A stretch of DNA of 64,000 bases, from contig NW_025062476.1 of assembly GCF_000002995.4 (NCBI RefSeq), forward strand, positions 7,686,501 to 7,750,500, read 5' to 3'. The stretch is from Brugia malayi. Lineage: Eukaryota; Nematoda; Chromadorea; Rhabditida; Onchocercidae. Position numbers and translations under genes: made by a program. Below, one piece after another: positions 1 through 12,035 of this stretch (positions are counted from its first letter, which is position 1; the number at the start of each line of letters is the position of its first letter). Under the pieces are notes generated by a model. The model saw only the letters and a list, made by a program, of their open reading frames with translations, did no database searches and was not told the DNA's origin.

Positions 1-189
1 TGATAGCTTAAGACTCGTTGAATTGAATTTTACCGTGATTTATTTATTGACTCAAAGCAGATTTCGTTTTTTAGATTTTTAAAAATATTTCAAATTGCAG
101 ATAAGAATTAGTTGATTGTCCGCTCCTTTTTAAGTTCGTGGGATTTGTGGAGTAAAATATGGACTAATGTCAAAATGGTTTTTTTCTAG

Positions 190-3100
190 AGTGGCCTTTT
201 TTATGGAGATTACTAAGAACTAAAGCTAATTTTAATGAAATGGAGATTCCGGTAATGGAATTGCTTAATACAAAAAGACTGGAGCAGGTTATTCATTTTT
301 TTTACACAATACTTCGTTGCTGTAGTATGAAAATGCATATTTGTTTAGACCAAAATTGAAGAGATTTATTTACCAAAGCAAAAATAATTTTGTAATGCTG
401 AGTGATTCTCAGAGAATTCTGCGAATCAGTTGGATGAAATGAAATGCACTATTGCATGAAAACTATGTTGTATAGTTTCCAGATCTTGTCGTTATGTTTG
501 CGTCCCACATCTGCAAATGTTCAGCAATGTGATATCGAGCATTTAAACTGGTTACTTTGTAGAGAATTTAGCATGGTTGCTAATGAAATGCAGCCCAAAT
601 TCAATTTTGGAATTTCACAGGTATGTGAATATATGAAATTTCACAGCAATTTTGGAATTTCACAGGTATTATAAATCCATTGCTATTTACTTGAGTTCAG
701 AAAGTGAAGGTAATGTAATGGGATTATTATCCCATTAAAAAAAGCTTGTGCTTTGCTTTTGAAGAATTTCGTTTTTAGTATTTATTTACAGGATACTAAG
801 CAATTGCTTCAATACTGCACAACTTATAACCTCATGAAAAATGCAGAAGCGTCACTGCGACAGCTTCTTTCTGGTTGGCTATCGTTTGTAAATGTTCTCG
901 CTATATTTTGTCCGGTTCCATTTCTTACCCTGGGCAAGTTTTTTCATTTGTAATTAATGTCGTTTTTCTTGAAATAGGTTTTTTGCTTCATCATTATTTA
1001 ATTTTATACATTAGGCGATATTTCAAAAAGAACTTGACAAGTTGTTTATAATACTGTTCTATGTGAATTGTTTTCAGAAGTTCAGTACCAGTATCTCTTA
1101 GATGCATTATATATTTTACTAAACTATGCTTCGGATACGTACAGAGATGCAAAACTATCCTCAGCAGTTTCTCAGTGTCTTCTAAGGTTGTATATTTTGA
1201 TTATTATAAATTTTTAAGCATAAAAGCTTAACGATATCCGTAATTGATTACTATAAAATTTGTCTTGAAAATTTTTCTACAGATTGACTGCTTCGATCTG
1301 TGCACTACTAAAGAGTTTGAAAGAAGAAGTTGTTGAGTTTAGAACCACTATTACTGATGTTGCTGATGTTTTGATTCGGTTTCTGATACAACCAGGCACG
1401 TTTATTCTACTTCATGCTTTACTTATACATGATAGTTTTTATTTGCTATTGAAAATTTGTATTTTTTTAACTGTCATTTTAATTTTAAGTGTTAGTTTCC
1501 AGGTAAACGGTCGTTACAGACGAAGCTAGATTTATATGCTTGCATTTCGCTTATTTTAAACTATTCAACTGAAGCACTTGTTTCGGAGAGAGAGGAATAT
1601 CAGGACATTTCTCGTTCCGATGATGACTTTCTCTTTGGTTTAACAACATTAAAAATTGCACAGCAAGATATTTTGCGAAATGCGCTCACAAAGTATGGAC
1701 ATGAACTAATTTCACTGTTGTCCAAAGATATTTGTGATTCACCATCAGGACTTAGAGTAAGCTTTATTTAATTCTTTATTAAGCTAAAGAAATTCTCTTT
1801 CTGAATTACTGAAGTTTGGTTATCAAACATACTTCAAAAAATATGTTGATCATTTTGTTGTACAAATACTCTAACGTAAATAACATTAACGTTTCCGGTC
1901 AGTTTTTCATTCAGACAGTTGTAATTGCAGAATCTTTGTTATTCTTTTGAGTCGTAATCAGATTAAAAAGTCATTTCCTGTTTTTACATTTTTTTTTACA
2001 AGACATTACATTCGACTCGGTAACCAGTAAACACAGCTATGAAATCGTTTTAAGTAAACTTGATTGCTTGTGTTTGTTTGGAATGAGTTATTAGTGCTAA
2101 CATAGTTTGGTGTTATGGATTTCTTTTTCTGGGATTGAAAAATGATGAAATATTCTTAACGCAGTTGAATTGATTTAATTTGCCTGTACTTAGTATGAAG
2201 AAAATTAATGAAAAATAAGACGAGGTGTGAAAGCTTTATTATTGTTGATTAATTTCCAATTTCTTTTGAGCTTTCCTAACAAATCCTCTTTTGTTTGGTG
2301 AATATTCTATAACAAAGAAAATTTTCTCACCCTTGCCGGTTGAAGTGTGCTGTAGAAGTTTCCTTTTACGAATATTTATAAATAATTTCACTGAAATATT
2401 TTTTCTTTCATAGAATATTTCTCTTTATCACTTTGTAAGACTTCATTACTGCTACTGCTAAATTCATCATATCCTTGCTATAAGACATTGTTATTGAAGC
2501 AAGTACACGGATAGCGGTACAAAACTGCAACAAAATAAGCCATGTTGGATAAATGTGCCCATTGACCCACTGGTCGTTACAGTGAAAGCATCTTAATGAT
2601 ACGGCTTTCATTTTAGCATTTAGTGGTAATTTGTGTTGTAAAAATAGAGAACTAAAAGCAATGAAAATTGATTTCGAAAATTTATAAAGATGAGAGAATT
2701 AATGTAGTTGTATGGGACGTAATGGCGAACAAATTTCAAGTGTGTCTTCGTTTTTTTTCAATACCTTATTGAGTATTTTCATCAAACATTTTGATTTATC
2801 ATCATGTATGAATATCAAAACTGTTGTTTTATTGAATATGTATGGTACCATGTCGTGAACAACAAAGCAGGTTCTTTTTCAAATACTTTTTTTTTTTTTT
2901 TTTTAATTAGATTTTTGTAAGTTGATTTTTTGTTTTCGTCGTTGTAGAAAATAGTTTTATTTAAATATGTCAGATTTTGTAAATCGTAGTAAATAAATGT
3001 GGCGGGGAATGGAGCTGATATTAGTGGCATGAATATACCTTTAAATCTCTTTCTTCTGATTATATCCAAACTTCTAGCCAGTAAAATAACAGCTCCGATT

Positions 3101-6100
3101 TCCCTTTTCGTTTATTGTTTATTTTTTTTTTTTACTACATTATTGGTAATTAGCTTTGCCTAACAAGTCATTAATACTACCCTAATTTTTTCTAGAATTT
3201 TTTTTCTGTGCTCTGCAGGTGTTCTAGCCAATTTTTCCTTAACCGATTAGGATTTCAATTTCGAGAATTATGAATATTACAACACCAAATAAGAAGAAAG
3301 TGATGTAGCTGATAGGGAGCATGATGTGTCCAATACCAAATTCATGATTTTTAAATTCCTTGACAATTTTCATTGCTCTTCCATTATATATGCACATTTC
3401 CTTTAGAGAATTTCAAAGAGAGAGAATATATATCTTATCCAAGAATACATATACAGTACATTATTTTAAAGGTACGAGCGATGAAACACTAACATGTTGA
3501 TAAAATATTCTTTTGAAAATATATTGCGCCTTATTCACCTGCTTACGCTGACTATGTCTCAGCATATTTATTTTATAAAGCATATTCGGTATTGAGAATT
3601 GATATGCCTAGAACTCGTTGAAAATAATGTGAAGTGATCAGTAAACTGAGATGAGAGAGATTACTATAAAAAGAGGAAGTCACAATAACTTTTTCGCAGT
3701 TTTCTTATTTTTTCTTTATTTTCTAAAGCTTGAAGAGAATTCAAAGAGTTAATGCAGTGGTGAATGTAAAAACTCTCTTGAGAATGCACTTTTCATTTCA
3801 ACAGATTTTTTAAATAAAAGTGTAGTTTCCATTTCAGCATTTTAATGACAGTTTTATGTTATTTATTATCACTATCACTCATTTTTGAACTGCAGCTCTT
3901 TCAAGTCTCTAATTAGGCATATGAATAACTAGACTTTTTGTTTATAAAGAGTAACGAAGAATCCTTGGATTTTAAATCCGTTTCGATAAAGCCATTGCAA
4001 TACTTTGCGCGTCCCTATAAAAGAAAGATTGTCATTGTTTTCTCTTTCAAGTCTTTAATTAGGCATGTGAAAAAAAAAAGAGGCAACATGACAGTTGGTA
4101 CCAATGTATAATTTTTTATGGCACCTGAAATCACCTACTGAGAACTAGGACTAACATAGTTAGACATAAGAACTAAGATTAAACAGTGTTACATTACACT
4201 TTTCTGTCTCTGTAAATCATTCAACAAAAATTTCAAAATGATTTTGTTCTTTCGATTATGGAACAATAATAATTTTTTGTCATTTTTTAATTTTTTTTTT
4301 TCATTTTTTAATGAAAGCTAAAGAGTTAGGTAAACTTTTATCCTTTGGTTCTCATGAATATTTAAAACAGTATATAAAATTTTAGTTCGTAGCACTATTT
4401 TGTCTCACACAAATACTGCGAGAAGACGCTTTGGGATCTCAATCTTTGGCACTTGAATTCCTTCGTATTGGTATGCTACGATACATTCTGGAATCAGTGG
4501 CAGATATTAATTTAAGCGGATTCGAAACTAATGATATTCTTTCTTTGGAACATTGCAATATTATATTGGTAAGTTGAACACTGAGATTGTTGATCAAATT
4601 CGGCATATTTTTCACTTGCTACTTAAATTCAGGATAGATACACTAGGCTTTAGTAGTATTTTTCACATTATATTTTTGTTCAGTTGATGAGAGAAAAAAT
4701 TTGTCGGGAAATTTTGTTCGTTTCTTAACGATGAAATCTTCGTTATTGATTGGTTGACGCAAATGAATGCTTGGAATGAACGTTTATTTATTGGCCTTAT
4801 GATTGTTAGAGAAATTCGATTGGGATTGACTACAGTTTGTCGTTGAATAGAGTTTGACAAGATGTAGAGGGAGTAATAGGACTACCGAATTGAAGCTTGC
4901 TATAGTTAAGAACTGAGGGTGGACCAAGGATTTAACTCCGTTTATAGTGGAGTTCGTTATAAAGAGAACCTTTGCAAAAGAGTTGGTTTATGATCGGACA
5001 CAGTGATTTCTTTAGAACGGATTTTTTCTGAAAGAGTTCTTTACAACATTCCGACATTGCGTATAAGTTTAGTTTTAATTTGGGAAAAAAGAATTGGCCG
5101 ATTATTCATTACATATTTCTGAATGAAACAGTTCTATGAGGCAGTATAAGACAAAAACTTTTATGCTATAGATTTAATACAAAATTATTTTATCAGATTA
5201 TAAAATTGTTTCAGTCAAACATGGTTAATGATACGACAGTTTATGATAGAAATCAAATTGTTTGTAGAAAAAAAGTATTTTATTTTTACAAACTTTGAAC
5301 TTTTAAATTACCGGTCAATTATGATAACGTGACAGATTTGTAGACTTTGTTTATTCGGCTCGGACTTACAAGTTGTGGTTGGAATGGTCTGCAAGATGTT
5401 AATGCTTTGCAAGTGTTAGCAAACATCCCTTTGTGGTCTGATCCACCGAAAGATTTGTTTCTTGCATCTAGTTTTGACTTGAAGTAATTTTTTGTATTGT
5501 TTTTATATTGCTTTTAGCTATATAAATTTATTATGTATTATCGTAATTCTAATTTGTGTTAGTATCCTAACTTTCTTTTTTAATAAAAAATAGTACTTTA
5601 CCACATCTATGAAATCGTACCTTATCATTTTTTTTAGAGAAAAAAACAATTTGTGTTTTTTTAAAAAAAAGAAATAAGCAACTGTTATAAAATTGTAGGA
5701 CTCGCAGCGTTCCTGCACTGTATATGAATTATGTTACAAACATAGTATATCTTTGTATCGCATTATGTTCGAATTCTCATTGGAAAAGGATCTCATTCCA
5801 AGTAAATTTTTAATGCTTTCATAAAAGTTTTATAGGAAAACTTAAGAAATAAACAGAGTATTAGATAAATGTAACATTTTAGTGAAACTGAAATAGTAAA
5901 TCAAGTTGCAAACTAGAATAAAGTCTGCATTGTTGTGATATTTATATGTTTTACTTATTATCTCGCGCTTTTCCAGGTTCTTAGACTGTTATCATGCAGT
6001 GCCGACGTACTGAATCATTTGATAAGAACTAATCGGCAAAATTCGTTTCTTAAGAAATGTGGCATTCTTGTTGCACACATATATCACTTTGGTATATATT

Positions 6101-6452
6101 ATTCCTGTTTAAGAGCATTTGAAAAAGATTTAGTGGTACATGAAATAAAAAGGTCGTGGAATAAGAATATTTGTGTATTTTTCTGCACTTTTTTTTTGTA
6201 GGTTTGAAATCAGATTGAGTTTGTCAGTATAACTTTTTTTTTCAAATTCTATGATATCAATTTCTTGTTTATGGCTTTTAAATATGATATTTTCCAGATG
6301 CTCCAACTCGGCCGTTCATTGAGAAATCAAGCTGCTTAAATGCTCTAAGAAAGTTGTCCGGTAAGATGTCATTGTCTTCTTCAGCTCATTTGAAGGCCGC
6401 TTTCAACACTCCACGTCATCTTTTCAATAACACCAGTTCGATCATTAATTGA
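190..6452 (+). CDS. 3' part of large helical-repeat protein, probable NUP205/NUP188-type nucleoporin
   Basis: Ten exons join in one frame: 190-287, 483-620, 792-933, 1078-1186, 1283-1395, 1503-1756, 4386-4568, 5344-5483, 5985-6091, 6298-6452 (TGA at 6450). They give the last ~478 residues; the gene starts left of the window. The product is hydrophobic, Leu-rich and helical throughout, with no catalytic motif, signal peptide or clear membrane segment, as expected of an alpha-solenoid scaffold. Short landmarks are WPFLWRLLRTK near the left edge, LLNYASDTYRD, LCLTQILREDALGSQSLALE and a Ser-rich tail ending FNNTSSIIN. The order and character fit the C-terminal solenoid of inner-ring nucleoporins of the NUP205/NUP188 family. 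I recognise this by overall style, not by a diagnostic motif, so another large ARM/HEAT protein remains possible. Two introns (934-1077, 1396-1502) use GC donors. Intron 1757-4385 is 2.6 kb. Confidence 0.45.
602..670 (+). repeat. Local duplication of an exon end and its splice donor
   Basis: The end of exon 483-620 plus its donor (around 602-624) is repeated almost exactly about 45 bases downstream (around 647-669). Both copies end in CACAG followed by GTAT. The 45-base spacing is a multiple of three and the frame stays open between copies, so using the second donor would add 15 codons. Confidence 0.8.
5029..5080. repeat. Diverged dispersed repeat, copy 1
   Basis: A segment inside the intron 4569-5343, containing ACATTGCGTATAAGTTTAG, resembles the segment near 10680-10712 (ACAATGCGTATAAACTTAG). 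A GAAACAGTT block follows in both copies, about 65-75 bases further on. The family identity is unknown and the boundaries are approximate. Confidence 0.4.
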
Positions 6453-8513
6453 TCTTGTTGCGTTTTTTTTTAGGAAGCTAGAGTATAACTTATCATTAGC
6501 AAGCTTTTAATAGTAATTTGCTGCTTTGGCTAATGATACTATGTATTGTGCAGTAATTATCAAAACACTTAGCAATTTAATGCATCAGGATCAAGATGGC
6601 AATATTTTTAAGAAATTGCTGAAATCCAATATTTTTATGAAAGCTAAATTATCCATTTTTTTTTTTTTTTTTGTCATTCTTTTTGTATTGTTCGATTTTG
6701 TGTTGAAGGTGAATAAATTATAAATTAAAGGTCATTAACTTTTATGCAAGGATTTGTTAAAAATTACTACATTCATAAGCTGCGAATGCTTCTTACTCGT
6801 GTTGATTTATATTAATTAATTACATACTTGTTTCATCTTCTGTCTAAAGCTTCAGGTTAGGTAGACTGTGTCAGTCCTGTTATCATTTTGTAAGCGTATG
6901 AATAAATAATGGGAGGTCATAATTCCAAATGGAAATAATAATTCCCAAGTTATAGTTATAGTTTTAAAGTTTTTCTTAAAAGTTTTTTTAAAAACTTTTC
7001 CAGAGTTAAAGTTTCAATTATTTGCTTGGTTTGCAACTTCTCAAATCCGAAATATATGACGCTATTGGATTTTAGTGAAATTAGGATGATTGACTGTGTT
7101 TTTGACTGTTGGAGAATGTTAACCTTCCACTCCTCTATAATGTAAGGATGGTGAAATTATTATGCCTTGATGATTGTCTCTTGGTAAGGTATATCATTAC
7201 GAGTTCTTGCCACTGCAGCAAAGCTACAAAAAAGAACCGAAAGGTTATAAGTATGCATCTATTATTAATGGCCGACATGGATGAAACATAGATGAACTGC
7301 AGTTTATTCCGACAGTACTTATTGTCCTTTTTGTGTTGATTGGCAGAGACGAACAACTTGTGATAGAGTTTATTGCTTAGTGGAGGATTATTCTCAAGTT
7401 ATAAGGAAAATATCAAAATATAACGAGTCAATTGTCAGGTTAGATTTTCTTCGACATCTTCTAAGGAAATTTTAATGGCAATTGGAAGATAGTCATTTGT
7501 AAGGGATTCGTGTAGAATGTGCTGAGGCGCACTGTTGCCTGTTGAGATCAGAAAATAATTGATGGTGATGACGTGGAAGTCATTCTTCCCTTATATAGTG
7601 CGATGCTGTTTTACAAAACGTTTACAATTAATTGCAAGTAAGTTTTGCAAATTATTAAGATGAGGGATCTCCAAAATATCCCATGGTTCGGTGTTTAAAA
7701 TATTCGAAGTCATTACTACTAAGTATCTTCATTAAATGGGAAGGTCAGAGTTATATAATTTTGTTATATTTACCTAAAGAATCTCCAAAATATTCCATTA
7801 TTACGAAAAATATTTCTATAACATAAAATACCTTGATTTTTCAACACATTTCTATATAAAATATTTCGGTTACTCCTACATTCCCAATGGAATGAGATTA
7901 AGACCTTCGGGGAGTTGTAAAGTTAGAACTTTTGTTTAATGGATATTTTTTATCGTCCGGTGAAAGGACAATGGTCAATACAAAAAAATCATTTCCATCT
8001 TGTTCCCTACTAATCTTCCTTTGAATTGAACAATTTTTGAACCAGATTTTTTAGATTCGCATGGAATGTGAAATAGGCTCTAATTAGAAATTAGTGGCGA
8101 AGGCTGTGTTAGAACCAATTTTTATTTCATTGAGACAAAGATTAGCATTAATCGTTTGAATAGCTCGAAGAACGGAGAGAGCGAACAAAGAGGAACGATC
8201 GTAGCCCACATCTTACTGCTATCTCCTTTAATCTATACATAGAGTAGAAGTGATTTATAACAAAGCGCATGATTGTAGTTGGCTAAAGAGCTGTTTCTAT
8301 CAGATCATCCTTACCCTTTGTGCCGTAAACATTGGATTTTAACTTATCAATAAGAGTGAATGTCATATTGCAAGACTCTCACAATTCTCAGAAACTGCAA
8401 GTAGATTTGGTTTAAAACAAAAGGCTTTCTCTAGTTGAATAGAGAGCTGACAGTCTGGATCTGACTGTTGGGCTCGAAGACAATGACAAGAAAATTGGTA
8501 ACAATTTTCAACA

Positions 8514-8560
8514 TATTAAGCAGTGCACGTGTTCTTTCAAACCATGAGATTACAGACAAC
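8514..8560. repeat. Diverged dispersed repeat, copy 2
   Basis: AAGCAGTGCACGTGTTCTTT near 8519, followed by AGACAACGCGAATA, parallels TGCAGTGCACGTTCTTTTT near 10656, followed by AGACAATGCGTATA. Order and rough spacing are conserved, so common descent is likelier than chance. The ends are not defined. Confidence 0.4.
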
Positions 8561-10639
8561 GCGAATAGGTATTGGGTAAAGGATTTCCTAAATGAAACAC
8601 TTATCTAAGTATTATTTAGATAGCACTATTTCGATGTATTATATTCGGTTTCTTCAAGGTGGAGTGATAGTAGCTTTCCTTCGAGCCTTTGCCATTATGT
8701 TGTCCTTTTGTCATAGCAATTTTGCAGAATAGAGTTAGATTACAAATTGACAACATGTCAGTTGGTCGTATTAGATTATTTCTGTTTTGACAACTTCGGT
8801 TTTTTCCGACATTTTTAGAATGAAGCAAGTAATAAATGAATAATACCAAACTGATTCATCTCGGTGTATACCTTTCAGGATGTAATGGGACATAATTGAT
8901 TTATAGTACTACTGAAGTAAGTATTCATCAATTTGAAGTCTTTGATTAATTCTTCTAGGCAACCAGAACATATTGTTATTTATTTTAATCTTCGAATTTC
9001 GATTCGTTTTTCTGATTGGAACTAACTTCGATCAGTTTGTAAAACATTTTGTTTTGAGACAGGATGTTAGATAACTCAGTTTTTGAATATTTGCAATCCT
9101 TTAAACGTGTACTGTAGTACGATCAGAATTCTTTTCCTAATAATAAATGTTGGTGATGGTAATTGAAGTAAATTTACTGTTGTATGAGAAGCTAATTCAT
9201 TGGACTATCATAGCTGGACTATTTTATTTATGTAGTCTGAAGTGCCAACTGATAGTCATTCTTGAGCATGGAGTTACTCTCCTTCAGTTGATAATTTCAG
9301 GATACCGCTATTCTCGTTGGTCATCTCAGTATATCTCTCTCCTTCTTAATGAACCACGAATTTTTGAATGCAATCCAACCGTTTTTTAATGGTCGTCTTG
9401 AAAATGCCAGTTTGTAGTTGGAGACAGCTTTTTCTTGCTCTGACAGTTCTTTTCGTGATCTCATATTGATATCGTAGTTTTTCCCTTAGCAAATGTTGGT
9501 GGTACTAGATCCTTTTTTTGCCTCACCTAGGAACACTTCCGGTCTTCTTTTCCGGACTGCATTCTTTTGATTAAATAAATTAGTAGCTATTTTGAAATAG
9601 CTCGATAAGATGTGGAATTTATTTTCTCCTTATTGTTCAAACATTTTTAAATTACAAGAAAGTTTCATCAGCAAGTTGGAAGATTTTCAAAACATCACGA
9701 AACAAATTGGAAGTAAATGGTATAATAATGATTACAGAATCAGGATGTTTACATCAAAACTTCAATTGTTACGAAATATTTCTGTAGTACAAAGGATATC
9801 TTGTTTATTTTAGTATTTCAGTAAAATGTTTTGGTTATTCTGGCATTAGTGTTCGTATAATCACCAGTGAACAATCACTGCAGTACAACAGAGATGGAGA
9901 ATGTGTTGAGAGTAAACGCCAAAATGCACATAATGTGCTTTGGTTAGATATCAAAAAATCGGAATATTTTTATAGTATAAATATGCCCAAATAACCAAAG
10001 TCCTACACAGTGCCAAATTATTGCAATAATTTACTGGGCTTTTAACTGAATCATCTTACATGAAGAATTGAGGAAAAGGTTGAGATGCTGATTACCAAAC
10101 AATTCATTATAATTATCCATTAATTAACTGGTAGTATTCTTTTGACAATTACCATAGGCAAATAGTTGCGACAAAAATTTTGTTAATTGACGCAGAATTT
10201 TTCTCGTAATCGTTATGAGAGTTATTTGAGAATATCACAGGTAAAAGGACCACTAGTTTTTGTCACTGGTAGGAAAGATCTGACGAGGATTTAAGGTTTA
10301 GTGGAAATTTGTTTGTTTGATTGTTGGCACAGGACTGGAATTGTTGGTTGACGCTCTAGAGCAATAGATAATGTTGTGGGCAGAGTCAGTGTTGGGAAAA
10401 TTCGTTGGGATTCATTCGTTGATGTTGTATTTTAGTAAATTCGTTAAGTGTTTCTTTAGTTGAGGTTATCTTTTAGTAAAGGGGTGGTAAAATGTGATTA
10501 TTAGTACAATTTGTGGAAGAAACTCAAATGAGAACTAACTTGTATGGTATTAAGATGTTACAATATTGTGGTTTATAACAAAAACAAATACAGAAAGCTT
10601 ACAACCTTTTAATCACCTAAACTGGAACATCTCTACAAT

Positions 10640-10880
10640 GAATTTGGAGAGATTCATGCAGTGCACGTTCTTTTTAATAAACTGAAATATTTTAGACAAT
10701 GCGTATAAACTTAGTTACGTAGTAAATTAAAGCTGATTAAAAAAGTAGGTAAAAAATGATTTTGGTTTGAAACAGTTGTTTTATTTAATTTTGTATGATG
10801 AGTCATTCATCTGAGAAATGTTCAAATAAAAATCATTGTAGTACAAATTTCTACGATATAAAAATAGATCATAGAAATGT
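10640..10880. repeat. Diverged dispersed repeat, longest copy
   Basis: Shares ordered blocks with the copies at 5029 and 8514: GTGCACGTTCTTT, ACAATGCGTATAAACTTAG and GAAACAGTTGTTTTAT. No terminal inverted repeats or target duplication could be assigned by eye and no coding remnant is visible. It could be an old MITE-like element. Confidence 0.4.
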
Positions 10881-12017
10881 TTCAATCCTTTTCGATAAAG
10901 GTTTAGTTCATTAGGGATTAAGTTGATAACATTAAGTTCCCATCAAAATTTTTCTATTAACAATAGTGAGGAACAATCTGGTGGTCGATTCTACCTGTAA
11001 TATTCTTTGACAGCTGTTTTTTAAAGTATATGAAAAATAAATCCTTTGCAATCATTAAAACCTTTGTCAAAAATATTAGTATGTGATATCGTGAAACGAA
11101 ATAAAGACTTTCACGGCAATAATCATTTTTTGAATCACTCATATAACAAAATCTGAATAACTCGCGAAGCTACAGACAGAAAAGTTATGGTAACAACGAA
11201 GAGCAGTAAATGCTTGTGTCGCTAATTTCAAGGTTTTGGATTTAGAAGCAAAGACTTCTCTTAAGGAGCAGAGGGAGGTCAGGAGGAATTCGCAACTGGA
11301 ATGTGAACCTAGTTTGTTATATTTTATTCTGCACTGAAACATGTCAATCAAACGTTAATTTAAATTTTAATGGCCAACGCAGTTCATTTCTTCACCCCTG
11401 TTGAGATTTATGCAAATTACATAGTAACATTAACATACAATGACATCGGCTTGCTCCGACCGATACCTCTTCCCTATCGGAGATTACGTGCAAATGACGT
11501 ACAATAAACAGACAATGTTAGAGTACTGAGATGATTGCACATATTTGCAGAGTGCACGTTATCATGGGAAGTGGTCCTGTGTTCAGTGTCTTTTGTGCAT
11601 TGTTGTCGAGCGGATGATGGATGGATGGATAACGATGATTGGCTATGGATGTGATTATTAAATCGCTGGTATTTACATCCATCTCTGTGCTTACTTTACT
11701 GATTCATCGTAGTATCTATTTAGTCCCTTTTGCTTTATTCCAGACAGTTAGTTGGTCAACAAATGTCTTTGTTCTTATAGGAACTCTTAACAAGATTGGT
11801 TAGATCTTTCCCCGATATCATCCATCCAAAATTGTCTCTGTAGCAAACTAATATGCTTTCTTTTGCACTTTTATTTTTTGATTAATCATGTGAAGAGTTC
11901 CATCCAACATCAAAGGTTTATTATAAAGATAAGCTGTTCAGATTAAGCTTATCTGAGTTTTGGGTAGGATATAGAGCATGGTATAGAATTTATAAGATAC
12001 GTTCAATTCATCAGATT

Positions 12018-12035
12018 CGTCTTTTGCAGAAAATG
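12018..12035 (+). promoter_or_regulatory. Likely spliced-leader acceptor before the Argonaute start
   Basis: TCTTTTGCAG ends at 12029, three bases before the ATG at 12033. A nematode acceptor this close to a start codon is typical of SL trans-splicing. A cis-spliced 5' UTR exon further upstream is the alternative. Confidence 0.55.

Larger units (their letters stand above)
6453..12032. other. Gene-free intergenic region (5.6 kb)
   Basis: Lies between the nucleoporin-like gene and the Argonaute, both on the plus strand. Only short open frames with AT-rich, low-complexity translations occur; none shows linked splice sites or a recognisable domain. It contains scattered similar-looking blocks (for example 7780-7890 against 9760-9850, both with TTACGAAA-ATATTTCT-like text, and the copies noted at 8514 and 10651). 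It also has several homopolymer T runs and a short tandem GGAT stretch near 11613-11630. The Argonaute promoter should lie in its last few hundred bases, but I see no clear core motif. Confidence 0.55.

Noticed and set aside
11467..11499. Short stem around CTCCGA...TCGGAG upstream of the Argonaute
   Set aside because: A six-base stem with a large loop; no conserved RNA family shape and expected by chance.
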